Shown here piece after piece: positions 17,939 to 26,176 of a stretch of 64,000 bases of DNA. This DNA is from Pseudomonadota bacterium (GTDB lineage: Bacteria > Pseudomonadota > Alphaproteobacteria > Rhodospirillales > Magnetospirillaceae), in the NCBI GenBank assembly GCA_021793155.1, contig JAJYTF010000013.1, positions 62,001-126,000 on the forward strand, in the 5' to 3' direction. The notes below the pieces were generated by a model. It made no database searches, was not told the origin of the DNA, and worked only from the letters and a program-made list of their open reading frames with translations. Within the stretch, counting starts at the first letter, position 1; each line of letters opens with the position of its first letter. Made by a program: the position numbers and the translations under genes.

Positions 17939-19126
17939 ATGCGCTTCCAGTCGGTGGGAAAAGCTGCCTTGCACATCGATGCCCGGGTCAGCCCCGGCCG
18001 GCCGGTCCTGGTGTTCATCAATTCTCTGGGGACCGACCTGCGCATCTGGGACGAAGTGATCGCCGGGCTGGGGCCATACTGCGGCACCCTGCGCTACGAC
18101 AAGCGCGGCCATGGCCTGTCCGAGACGGCCGCGCCGCCGCAGCGGATCGACCAGCATGTTGATGATCTGGCGGGTCTTTTGGACGGCCTCGGAGTGAAGA
18201 ACGCGGTCGTCTGCGGGCTGTCGGTCGGTGGCATGATCGCCCTGGGGCTGGCCGACAGGCGCCGCGACCTGGTGCGCGGGCTGGTTCTCTGCGACACCGC
18301 TCATCGCATCGGCTCGCTAGAATTGTGGAATCCCCGCATCGCCGCCGTCATGGCCGACGGCGTCGAGGCAATCGCCGATGGCGTGCTCGAGCGGTGGTTC
18401 ACCCCGTACTTCCGCCGGGATTTCCCGGAACGCTGGGCGGGTTACCGTCGCATGCTCATCAGCACGGCGAAAGACGGCTATGCCGGGACCTGCGCCGCCA
18501 TCCGTGATGCCGATCTGGCCGGTGCCGCCGGGCGGATCAAAGTACCCACCTTATGCCTGGTCGGCGACCAGGATGCGGCGACGCCGCCCGCCCTGGTGCA
18601 GTCCCTGGCCGGGCTGATTCCGGGCGCCGGCTTCGCCGCCATCGCCGATGCCGGCCATCTGCCCTGCATTGAGCAGCCGGAAGCACTTGCCGGCCATCTG
18701 CGGCGTTTCCTGGCGACAACCGCCGAAAGCTCGTCGGAGGCTCTTGGCGAGGATCTGTTCGACGCCGGCATGGCCGTGCGCCGCTCGGTGCTCGGCGATG
18801 CGCATGTGGATCGGGCGCAGGCCGGCCGGACCCGGCTGGACTATGATTTCCAGCGCTTCATCACCCAGGCCGCCTGGGGCAGCGTATGGTCGCGGCCCGG
18901 ACTGACCCGGCGCGAACGGTCCATCGTCACCATCGCGTTGCTGGCCGCCCGGGGTCATGACGAAGAAGTCGCCATGCATGTCCGGGCCACGGCCAATACC
19001 GGGGCCAGCATGGAGGATGTGGCCGAAGCCCTGCTGCATGTCGCCATCTATGCCGGCGTGCCGGCGGCCAACCGCGCCTTTCACATTGCCAAGAAAGCCT
19101 TCAAAGAGATGGAGGAAACCCGATGA
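17939..19126 (+). CDS. pcaL: Fused 3-oxoadipate enol-lactonase / 4-carboxymuconolactone decarboxylase (PcaDC = PcaL)
   Basis: Bifunctional enzyme for two successive steps: decarboxylation of gamma-carboxymuconolactone, then hydrolysis of beta-ketoadipate enol-lactone. Residues about 1-265 are an alpha/beta hydrolase with nucleophile motif GLSVGG (Ser95), acid Asp near 212 (GDQDAATP) and His240 (DAGHLP). Residues about 270-395 are a carboxymuconolactone decarboxylase domain (VWSRPGLTRRERS, HVRATANTG). ATG 17939 follows AGAGGA; a GTG at 17894 is an alternative. It is the first gene of the pca operon and overlaps pcaH by four bases. The fusion is known as PcaL in some bacteria. Confidence 0.93.
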   Translation: MRFQSVGKAALHIDARVSPGRPVLVFINSLGTDLRIWDEVIAGLGPYCGTLRYDKRGHGLSETAAPPQRIDQHVDDLAGLLDGLGVKNAVVCGLSVGGMIALGLADRRRDLVRGLVLCDTAHRIGSLELWNPRIAAVMADGVEAIADGVLERWFTPYFRRDFPERWAGYRRMLISTAKDGYAGTCAAIRDADLAGAAGRIKVPTLCLVGDQDAATPPALVQSLAGLIPGAGFAAIADAGHLPCIEQPEALAGHLRRFLATTAESSSEALGEDLFDAGMAVRRSVLGDAHVDRAQAGRTRLDYDFQRFITQAAWGSVWSRPGLTRRERSIVTIALLAARGHDEEVAMHVRATANTGASMEDVAEALLHVAIYAGVPAANRAFHIAKKAFKEMEETR

Positions 19127-19827
19127 CGTTGCAATCGACGTCCAGGAGAGACTGGGGAAGTCATCCGCCCCTGTTGCATCCGCCTTACCGTTCGACTTCC
19201 CTCCGCGCCCCGACCCGGCCGCTGATTCCCATCGCGCGGTCGCTCTCAGAGTCCACCGGGCCGGTCTACGGCCATGAGAGCGTCAGGCCGCTGGACAACG
19301 ACCTGACCCGTAACGGCCGGGTAAACGGCGAACCGCTGGGCGAACGGATCGTGGTGACCGGCCGCGTCGTCGACGAGGACGGCCGCCCGATCCGCAATTC
19401 TCTGGTGGAGGTGTGGCAGGCCAACGCCGCCGGGCGCTACGTCCACAAGGTCGACCAGCACGACGCTCCGCTCGATCCCAATTTCTTCGGCGGTGGGCGG
19501 TGCGTCACGGACGACGAGGGGATCTACCGATTCTACACCATCAAGCCGGGTGCCTATCCCTGGGGCAACCATCCCAACGCCTGGCGGCCGAACCATATTC
19601 ATTTCTCGCTGCTCGGCCCCACCATCTCGTCTCGCCTGGTGACCCAGATGTACTTCCCCGGAGACCCGCTGCTCGCCTTGGATCCGATCTATCTCGGCGT
19701 TCCCGAGAGCGCGCGCGGACGTCTGGTCTCCAAGTTCTCGATCGATGTCACCGAGCCTGGCTTCGCCCTTGGCTACGTCTTCGACATCGTGCTGCGCGGT
19801 CGCGGCGAAACGCCGTTCGAGAGGTGA
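19123..19827 (+). CDS. pcaH: Protocatechuate 3,4-dioxygenase beta subunit
   Basis: Iron-binding subunit of the intradiol ring-cleavage enzyme that converts protocatechuate to beta-carboxy-cis,cis-muconate. The 234-residue protein contains all four expected ferric-iron ligands: Tyr106 (GRYVHK), Tyr145 (GAYPWG), His158 and His160 (NHIHF). The N-terminal extension with RPLIPI and LDNDLTRN is characteristic of PcaH. The start overlaps the pcaL stop (ATGA), and pcaG follows after one base. Confidence 0.96.
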   Translation: MTLQSTSRRDWGSHPPLLHPPYRSTSLRAPTRPLIPIARSLSESTGPVYGHESVRPLDNDLTRNGRVNGEPLGERIVVTGRVVDEDGRPIRNSLVEVWQANAAGRYVHKVDQHDAPLDPNFFGGGRCVTDDEGIYRFYTIKPGAYPWGNHPNAWRPNHIHFSLLGPTISSRLVTQMYFPGDPLLALDPIYLGVPESARGRLVSKFSIDVTEPGFALGYVFDIVLRGRGETPFER

Positions 19828-19828
19828 T

Positions 19829-20395
19829 ATGATGACGAGCAACCAAACTCCCTCCCAGACGGTCGGACCCTATTTCGCTTATGGCCTGACGGCCGAGCAG
19901 TATCGTTACCCCAACGGCCAGATCGCCGACGGCGCCATCGCGAACGACAAGGTGGCCGACCGCATCCGCATCGTCGGCCGGGTTCTGGATGGCGAAGGCC
20001 GTCCGATTCCTGACGCCATGGTGGAAATCTGGCAGGCCGACCGGTTGGGCCGCTACAATCAATCCGGGGCCGGCGGTTTCGGCCGCCAGGGGACCGGCAC
20101 CGACCCCGAGAGCCGCTTCGTTTTCGACACCGTCAAACCCGGATCGGTCGGCGGTGGGCAGGCGCCGCACCTGACGGTCATCCTGTTCATGCGGGGACTG
20201 CTTTCGCATCTCTTTACCCGCATCTATTTTGCCGACGAGGCCGAGGCCAATCTTGCCGATCCGGTCCTCGCCGCGGTGCCGGCCGAGCGCCGGCAGACCC
20301 TGGTGGCGCGGCGCGAAGACACGGCCAACGGCCCGGTCTATACCTTCGACATTCGCATGCAGGGAGACGGCGAAACCGTCTTCTTCGATTTTTAG
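19829..20395 (+). CDS. pcaG: Protocatechuate 3,4-dioxygenase alpha subunit
   Basis: Structural partner of PcaH, 188 residues, with the typical start SQTVGPYFAYGL and the intradiol-dioxygenase fold motif DAMVEIWQADRLGRY. The histidine iron ligands of the beta subunit are absent, as expected for alpha. Two adjacent ATGs (19829, 19832) are possible, after GAGAGGTGAT; the frame upstream inside pcaH is not used. The PcaHG complex opens the aromatic ring in this pathway. Confidence 0.95.
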   Translation: MMTSNQTPSQTVGPYFAYGLTAEQYRYPNGQIADGAIANDKVADRIRIVGRVLDGEGRPIPDAMVEIWQADRLGRYNQSGAGGFGRQGTGTDPESRFVFDTVKPGSVGGGQAPHLTVILFMRGLLSHLFTRIYFADEAEANLADPVLAAVPAERRQTLVARREDTANGPVYTFDIRMQGDGETVFFDF

Positions 20396-20406
20396 GACGG
20401 GCTGCC

Positions 20407-21582
20407 ATGACGACCCATACGCAGGTCGCGATCATCGGAGCGGGCCCTTCGGGTCTGCTGCTGTCGCAGATCCTTCATCTCAACGGCATCGATTCGATCG
20501 TCCTCGAACGGAAGACCCGGGCTTATGTGGAAGGGCGCGTCCGCGCCGGGATCATGGAGCAGGGGGCGGTCGACATGATGCGCCAGGCGAATGCGGCCGA
20601 GCGGCTGGACCGCGAATGCCTGACCCATGACGGAATTGAGATCGCGCTGGACGGCAGGCGCCAGCGTATCAGCTTCCAGGATCTGGTCGGCACGCCGGTC
20701 ACCGTCTATGGCCAGGCCGAGATGACGAAGGATCTGGCCATTGTCCGCCTGACGGCGGGCGGCGATATCCGCTACGAGGCCACCGATGTTTCTCTGCACG
20801 GTCTCGAGACCGACCGGCCACGTGTCCGTTTCGTCAAGGACGGCGCGGCCGAGGAGATCACCGCCGATTTCGTCGCCGGCTGCGACGGCTTCCACGGCGT
20901 CAGCCGCCACAGTATTCCGGCCGACAAGCTGGTGACCTTCGAGCGGGTCTATCCCTTCGCCTGGCTGGGCATGATGGCCGAGGTGCCGCCGCCCTCGGAC
21001 GAGCTGATCTACGCCCGGCACGAGCGCGGTTTCGCCTTGTGCAGCATGCGCTCGCGTACGCGGTCTCGCCACTACATCCAGGTGTCGCCCGACGAACCAC
21101 TGGAGGATTGGTCGGAAGACAGGATCTGGCAGGAAATCGCCATTCGCATCGGCGACCCGCGGTTCGAAATCCTTGAGACCGGCCCGCTGATCGAGAAAAG
21201 TCTCACGCCCATGCGGAGCTTTGTCTGCGAGACCATGCGCTTCGGCCGGTTGTTCCTGGCCGGCGACGCCGCCCACATCGTTCCACCCACCGGCGCAAAA
21301 GGGCTAAATCTCGCCGCTGGCGACATCCATTATCTGTCGGAAGGGCTGATCGAGTTCTACGCCGGCGGGCAGACCGCGAAACTCGACCGTTATGCCGCGC
21401 AAGCCCTGGCCCGGGTGTGGAAGGCCCAGCGTTTTTCCTGGTGGATGACGTCGCTGCTGCACAACTTCGATGCGGCCGAGGGTTTCCAGAATCGCATCCA
21501 CCGGGCGGAATTGGAATATACCCTGTCGTCCCGCGCCGCCCAGACGGCGCTGGCCGAGAATTATGTCGGCCTGCCCTATTGA
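20407..21582 (+). CDS. pobA: 4-hydroxybenzoate 3-monooxygenase
   Basis: FAD-dependent NADPH hydroxylase converting 4-hydroxybenzoate to protocatechuate. The 391-residue length and motifs match PobA: GAGPSG dinucleotide-binding loop (about 11-16), RVRAGIMEQG, the DG motif in AGCDGFHGVSR, and the second FAD motif GDAAHIVPPTGAKGLNLA near 285. It lies within the pca operon, 11 bases after pcaG and 13 before pcaI, so the hydroxylase is co-expressed with the ring-cleavage genes rather than under a separate PobR-controlled promoter. Confidence 0.96.
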   Translation: MTTHTQVAIIGAGPSGLLLSQILHLNGIDSIVLERKTRAYVEGRVRAGIMEQGAVDMMRQANAAERLDRECLTHDGIEIALDGRRQRISFQDLVGTPVTVYGQAEMTKDLAIVRLTAGGDIRYEATDVSLHGLETDRPRVRFVKDGAAEEITADFVAGCDGFHGVSRHSIPADKLVTFERVYPFAWLGMMAEVPPPSDELIYARHERGFALCSMRSRTRSRHYIQVSPDEPLEDWSEDRIWQEIAIRIGDPRFEILETGPLIEKSLTPMRSFVCETMRFGRLFLAGDAAHIVPPTGAKGLNLAAGDIHYLSEGLIEFYAGGQTAKLDRYAAQALARVWKAQRFSWWMTSLLHNFDAAEGFQNRIHRAELEYTLSSRAAQTALAENYVGLPY

Positions 21583-21595
21583 GCGGGGGAGAAGG

Positions 21596-22450
21596 ATGGC
21601 GCGGATACTGACCCTGAAGGATGCCGTGGGCGAATTGATCCGCGACGGCGATACGGTCGCCTTCGAGGGGTTCACGCATCTGATCCCGATGGCGGCGGCC
21701 CATGAGACCATCCGCCAGCGGCGCAAAGACCTGACGCTGATCCGCATGACTCCCGACATCATCTACGACCAGATGATCGGCATGGGGATGGCGCGCAAAC
21801 TGATCTTCTCTTTCGCCGGCAATCCGGGCGTAGGGTTGTTGCGCCGGCTGCGCGACACGGTTGAGAACGGTTGGCCCAACCGTCCCGAGATTGAGGAGCA
21901 TTCCCACGCGGCGATGGCCAATGCTTATGAGGCGGGCGCGGCGGGTCTGCCCTGTGCGGTGTTCCGCGGCTACCTTGGCGCAGATCTGCGGAAGGTCAAT
22001 GCCAACATCCGCTCGGTCACTTGTCCGTTCAGCGGCGAGGAGTTGGCCGCCGTGCCGGCAATCCGCCCCGACGTCGCGGTCATCCATGCCCAGAAGGCCA
22101 ACCGCCGTGGCGATGTGCTGGTGGAAGGCATCGTCGGCGTGCAGAAGGAAGTGGTGCTGGCCGCCAAGCGGGCGCTGGTCACGGTGGAGGAGGTGGTGGG
22201 GGACTTCGACGATCTGCATCCCAATCTTTGCGTTCTGCCGCATTGGACCATCGACGCGGTCTGCCCGGTACCCGGCGGCGCCCATCCGTCCTATGCCTAC
22301 GGCTATTACAAACGCGACAACGCCGCCTATCTGGAATGGGACAGGATCTCGGCCGACCGCGACAGCTTCCTTGCCTGGATGAAGGCCAATGTGCTGGAGG
22401 CCGGCCCCGAGGTTTTCGCCGAACGCGTAGGGACTTTGCGGAACGGATGA
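21596..22450 (+). CDS. pcaI: 3-oxoadipate CoA-transferase subunit A
   Basis: Class I CoA-transferase A subunit; with PcaJ it moves CoA from succinyl-CoA to beta-ketoadipate. The 284-residue protein from ATG 21596 (after GGGGGAGAAGG) begins MARILTLKDAVGELIRDGD and has the family motif VAFEGFTHLIP. Its stop overlaps the pcaJ start as ATGA. Size and pairing fit the PcaIJ/GctAB-like group; context fixes the role. Confidence 0.9.
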   Translation: MARILTLKDAVGELIRDGDTVAFEGFTHLIPMAAAHETIRQRRKDLTLIRMTPDIIYDQMIGMGMARKLIFSFAGNPGVGLLRRLRDTVENGWPNRPEIEEHSHAAMANAYEAGAAGLPCAVFRGYLGADLRKVNANIRSVTCPFSGEELAAVPAIRPDVAVIHAQKANRRGDVLVEGIVGVQKEVVLAAKRALVTVEEVVGDFDDLHPNLCVLPHWTIDAVCPVPGGAHPSYAYGYYKRDNAAYLEWDRISADRDSFLAWMKANVLEAGPEVFAERVGTLRNG

Positions 22451-23238
22451 GCTCCATGGATTTCACCCCTGACGAGATGATGACCATTGCCGCGGCGCGG
22501 GCGCTGAAGAACGACGACGTCTGCTTCGTCGGCATCGGAGCGCCGTCGGCGGCCTGCAACGTCGCCAGGCTGACCCATGCGCCGGATATCACCCTGATCT
22601 ACGAGTCGGGGACGCTGGGAACCGCGCCCGAGGTTCTGCCTTTGTCGATCGGCGATGGCGAGCTTTGCGAAACGGCGCTTACCACCGTCTCGGTGCCGGA
22701 GATGTTCCGTTACTGGCTGCAGGGCGGGCGCATTTCCATCGGCTTCCTCGGCGCGGCCCAACTCGACCGGTTCGGTAACATCAACACCACGGTCATCGGT
22801 GATTACGACAAGCCCAAGGTCCGGTTGCCGGGCGGCGGCGGGGCACCCGAGATCGCCAGCTCCTGTCGTGAAATCTTCATTACCATGAAGCAGTCGGTTC
22901 GCGGCCTGGTGCGGCAGATCGACTTCTTCACTTCCTTCGGCCATGGCGCCGGCGGCGAGGCGCGGCGGCGGCTGGGCTTGACCACCGGGGGGCCGACCTT
23001 GCTGGTCACCGACCTTGCGGTGTGGCGCCCCGATCCCGAATCCAAAGAGTTCACGGTACGCTCGCTGCATCCCGGGGTGAGCCGCGACATGGTCCGGGAC
23101 TCTTGTGGCTGGCCTGTCCGCTTCGCCGATGCGGTCGAGGAGACGCCCACGCCGACGCCGCTCGAACTGGAGACGCTGCGGGATCTCCATGCCCGGACCA
23201 GAGCGGCGCACAACGGGCAGCGGAGGGAGGCAAAATGA
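22447..23238 (+). CDS. pcaJ: 3-oxoadipate CoA-transferase subunit B
   Basis: Class I CoA-transferase B subunit, 263 residues. The catalytic glutamate lies in YESGTLG, and the conserved LPGGGGAPEIAS segment is present. The start ATG 22447 overlaps the pcaI stop; ATG 22456 is an alternative. The stop overlaps the pcaF start (ATGA), so pcaI, pcaJ and pcaF are translationally coupled. Confidence 0.9.
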   Translation: MSSMDFTPDEMMTIAAARALKNDDVCFVGIGAPSAACNVARLTHAPDITLIYESGTLGTAPEVLPLSIGDGELCETALTTVSVPEMFRYWLQGGRISIGFLGAAQLDRFGNINTTVIGDYDKPKVRLPGGGGAPEIASSCREIFITMKQSVRGLVRQIDFFTSFGHGAGGEARRRLGLTTGGPTLLVTDLAVWRPDPESKEFTVRSLHPGVSRDMVRDSCGWPVRFADAVEETPTPTPLELETLRDLHARTRAAHNGQRREAK

Positions 23239-24440
23239 GCGAAGCCTATATCTGCGACTATATCCGCACGCCCATCGGCCGATTCGGCGGCGCCTTGGCC
23301 ACGGTGCGGGCCGATGACCTGGCGGCGGTTCCGCTGAAGGCTTTGGTGACGCGCAATCCGGGCGTCGACTGGGAGGCGGTAGATGACGTGATCCTCGGCT
23401 GTGCCAATCAGGCGGGCGAAGACAACCGCAATGTCGCCCGCATGGCCCTGTTGTTGGCGGGATTTCCCGCCAGCGTTCCGGGCAGCACGGTCAACCGGCT
23501 GTGCGGTTCGGGCATGGACGCGGTGATTACCGCGGCTCGCGCTATTCGTGCCGGAGAAGCCGAATTGATGGTGGCCGGCGGAGTCGAATCCATGTCCCGC
23601 GCGCCCTTCGTCCTGCCCAAGGCCCATGCGGCATTTTCCCGCGACATGCAGGTCTACGACACCACCATCGGCTGGCGCTTCGTCAATCCGGTGATGAGGG
23701 AGCGCTACGGCGTGGACTCGATGCCGGAGACGGCGGAGAACGTCGCCGAGGAATTCAAGGTGAGCCGTGCCGATCAGGATGCCTTCGCGCTGCGTTCGCA
23801 ATGCCGCGCCGCGGCCGCCATCGACAGTGGCCGCCTGGGGCGAGAGATCGTGCCGGTGAGCATTTCGTCGCGCAAGGGCGGGCCGACGATGGTCGAGCGG
23901 GATGAGCATCCGCGGGCCGATACCACCCTTGAGAAGTTGACCGCTCTGCCGACGCCGTTCCGCCGCGGCGGAACGGTGACGGCGGGCAACGCCTCGGGGG
24001 TCAACGACGGTGCCGCGGCTTTGCTCGTCGCTTCGGCCGAGGCGGCGAAGCGCCATGGGTTGACGCCGATCGCCCGCATCGTCGCGGGCACCAGTACCGG
24101 CATCGCGCCGCGTCTCATGGGCTTCGGTCCCGCTGTGGCGATTGACCGGCTGTGCGCGCGTTTGGGCCTTGCGCCGGCCGCTTTCGATGTGGTGGAACTG
24201 AACGAGGCGTTCGCCTCGCAGGCGCTGGCGACGTTGAGGCATATCGGCCTCGCCGATGACGCGGTGCAGGTGAACCCGAATGGAGGAGCCATTGCGCTGG
24301 GGCACCCGCTCGGCATGTCGGGAGCCCGCCTGGCCGGCAGTGCCGCTCTGGAACTGAAGGGGCGATCGGCGAGGCGGGCCTTGGCCGCCATGTGCATCGG
24401 GGTGGGGCAGGGCATCGCCATGGCCCTGGAAGCGCCGTAA
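23235..24440 (+). CDS. pcaF: 3-oxoadipyl-CoA thiolase
   Basis: Final pathway enzyme, cleaving beta-ketoadipyl-CoA to acetyl-CoA and succinyl-CoA. The 401-residue thiolase has nucleophile Cys90 (NRLCGSG), the GGVESMSRAP block, the active-site histidine in GHPLGMSGAR and the second cysteine in MCIGVGQG. The start RTPIGRFGG is typical of PcaF/PaaJ thiolases. It overlaps pcaJ by four bases; pcaB follows after 10 bases. Confidence 0.94.
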   Translation: MSEAYICDYIRTPIGRFGGALATVRADDLAAVPLKALVTRNPGVDWEAVDDVILGCANQAGEDNRNVARMALLLAGFPASVPGSTVNRLCGSGMDAVITAARAIRAGEAELMVAGGVESMSRAPFVLPKAHAAFSRDMQVYDTTIGWRFVNPVMRERYGVDSMPETAENVAEEFKVSRADQDAFALRSQCRAAAAIDSGRLGREIVPVSISSRKGGPTMVERDEHPRADTTLEKLTALPTPFRRGGTVTAGNASGVNDGAAALLVASAEAAKRHGLTPIARIVAGTSTGIAPRLMGFGPAVAIDRLCARLGLAPAAFDVVELNEAFASQALATLRHIGLADDAVQVNPNGGAIALGHPLGMSGARLAGSAALELKGRSARRALAAMCIGVGQGIAMALEAP

Positions 24441-24450
24441 CGGAGTGTCA

Positions 24451-25503
24451 ATGAGCCTGTCGCCTTTCGATCATCCATTCCTCGGCGGCTTGCTGGGAGA
24501 CGCCGAACTGGCTGCGGCCTTCGCTGCCGAGGCCGATCTGGCGGCGATGCTGGCCTTTGAGGCGGCGTTGGCCATGGCCGAGGGGGCAGAAGGGGGCATC
24601 CCGCCCGAAGCGGCGGCAGCCATCGCGCACACCGCGCGGGCGTTCACGCCGGACATGTCCTGTTTAGCCGCGGCCACCGCCCGTGACGGCGTGGTGGTGC
24701 CTGAACTGGTGGCGCAGCTTCGCGCCGCGGTCGGCGAACCCAATGCCCGATACGTCCATCATGGGGCGACCAGCCAGGATGTGATTGACAGCAGCCTGGT
24801 CAAGCGCCTGAAGGACGCCGCCCAAATTCTCGACCGGCGGCTCGCCGCGCTGATCGCCGAACTGGACGTGCTGGTGGCAGCCGAGGGCGATCGGCGCCTG
24901 ATGGGGCACACGCGGATGCAGCGGGCCCGCGCCATCACCCTTGGTCACAAGATGGCGGGCTGGCGCGAACCCCTGCTGCGGCATCGGCGACGCCTGGCCG
25001 AGATGGTTCAACGGGTGTTCATCGTGCAATTGGGCGGCGCGGTAGGCGACCGGGCCGAGTTGGGCAGTCATGGCGACGCCGTGGCCGACCGGATCGCCGA
25101 TGCCCTGGGCCTGGGCCGCAGTGGGCGCGCCTGGCACACCGAGCGCGACGGTCTGTGCGAATTCGGTGGCTGGCTGGTGCTGGTCGCCGGCAGCCTGGGG
25201 AAGCTGGGAGCTGACATCGCGCTGATGGCGCAGAACGAGATGGAGGAACTGCGCCTGCGATCGGGCGGGCGCTCTTCGGCGATGCCGGAAAAATCCAATC
25301 CGGTCGCGGCGGAAGTGCTGGTCACCCTTGCCCGCTTCAATGCCGCCATGGGGGGCGGCCTCCAAGGTGCGCTGGTTCACGAGAACGAGCGTTCGGGCAG
25401 TGCCTGGACCTTGGAATGGATGATTCTGCCGCAAATGGCCATGGCGACCGGCGCCGGCCTGCGGCTGGCCGCCGATCTGCTGGCGGCAATCGAGTGGGGC
25501 TAA
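24451..25503 (+). CDS. pcaB: 3-carboxy-cis,cis-muconate cycloisomerase
   Basis: Fumarase/aspartase-superfamily enzyme that cyclises beta-carboxymuconate to gamma-carboxymuconolactone. The 350-residue protein shows the superfamily blocks GATSQDV, MGHTRMQRA and the signature SSAMPEKSNPVAAE. ATG 24451 follows CGGAG; a GTG two codons upstream is possible. It is shorter than some PcaB proteins of about 450 residues, lacking a long C-terminal domain, as in many alphaproteobacterial forms. It is the last gene of the operon, and its stop overlaps the convergent plsY stop by four bases. Confidence 0.92.
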   Translation: MSLSPFDHPFLGGLLGDAELAAAFAAEADLAAMLAFEAALAMAEGAEGGIPPEAAAAIAHTARAFTPDMSCLAAATARDGVVVPELVAQLRAAVGEPNARYVHHGATSQDVIDSSLVKRLKDAAQILDRRLAALIAELDVLVAAEGDRRLMGHTRMQRARAITLGHKMAGWREPLLRHRRRLAEMVQRVFIVQLGGAVGDRAELGSHGDAVADRIADALGLGRSGRAWHTERDGLCEFGGWLVLVAGSLGKLGADIALMAQNEMEELRLRSGGRSSAMPEKSNPVAAEVLVTLARFNAAMGGGLQGALVHENERSGSAWTLEWMILPQMAMATGAGLRLAADLLAAIEWG

Positions 25504-26087
25504 CCCTTTTTCTGGCCGATCCTGGGCTCTTCGCCCTTGAGCAGGCGGCGGATGTTGGCGTGGTGGCGGATGAATCCGAGGCCGGCCAGGCCGGCGGCCA
25601 TCAGGGCATGTTCGGGGGTGGCCAGCAGCAGGGCGTAAATCGGCGACAGGGCCAGGGCGGCCAGCGCCGCGAGCGATGAGATGCGGAACAGCTTGGCGAC
25701 GGCCAGCCAGGTCAAGCAGGCGGCGAGGCCCACCGGCCAGGCGGTGACCAGCAGGACGCCAAAGGTGGTGGCGACTCCCTTGCCACCTTTGAATTTCAGC
25801 CACAGGGGGAAATTGTGGCCCAGAACCGCGGCGAATCCGGCAATCAATCCGGGCTCGGTTCCCGCCAAATGCGCCGCCATTGCCGCGGCCAAGGCGCCCT
25901 TGCCTCCGTCGAGGATCAGGGTGGCGGCGGCCAAGCCCTTCCGTCCGGTCCGCAGCACGTTGGTTGCGCCGATATTACCCGAGCCAATGGCGCGGATGTC
26001 CCCCAGCCCCGCCAAGCGGGTCAGCAGCATGCCGAAGGGGATGGAGCCGAGCAGATAGCCGAGGACGGCGGACCAGAGGTCAGGCAT
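25500..26087 (-). CDS. plsY: Glycerol-3-phosphate acyltransferase PlsY
   Basis: Integral membrane acyltransferase using acyl-phosphate to make lysophosphatidic acid, the first step of phospholipid synthesis. The 195-residue protein has several membrane segments and the PlsY motifs GSGNIGATNVLRTGRK, LDGGKGALA and the HNFPLWLKFKGGKGVAT region. ATG 26087 gives the canonical start. It is the third gene of pyrB-pyrC-plsY; the next expected gene, dprA, is displaced about 18 kb away by the catabolic island. Confidence 0.95.
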   Translation of the reverse strand: MPDLWSAVLGYLLGSIPFGMLLTRLAGLGDIRAIGSGNIGATNVLRTGRKGLAAATLILDGGKGALAAAMAAHLAGTEPGLIAGFAAVLGHNFPLWLKFKGGKGVATTFGVLLVTAWPVGLAACLTWLAVAKLFRISSLAALAALALSPIYALLLATPEHALMAAGLAGLGFIRHHANIRRLLKGEEPRIGQKKG

Positions 26088-26097
26088 GGCTGATCCC

Positions 26098-26158
26098 GTC
26101 ATCCCCGCGAAAGCGGGAATCCAGCTGAAATATGGATCCCCGCTTTTGCGGGGATGAC
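26098..26158. repeat. Palindromic GTCATCCCCGC-type dispersed repeat, copy 2
   Basis: Near-perfect inverted repeat with 26-base arms (26098-26123 and 26133-26158, two mismatches) around a 9-base loop. The outer part reads GTCATCCCCGCGAAAGCGGG. It sits between pyrC and plsY within the minus-strand operon. This is a common small dispersed intergenic repeat and could form a stable mRNA hairpin. Confidence 0.85.
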
Positions 26159-26176
26159 GAAAGAGGGCATCCGGTG

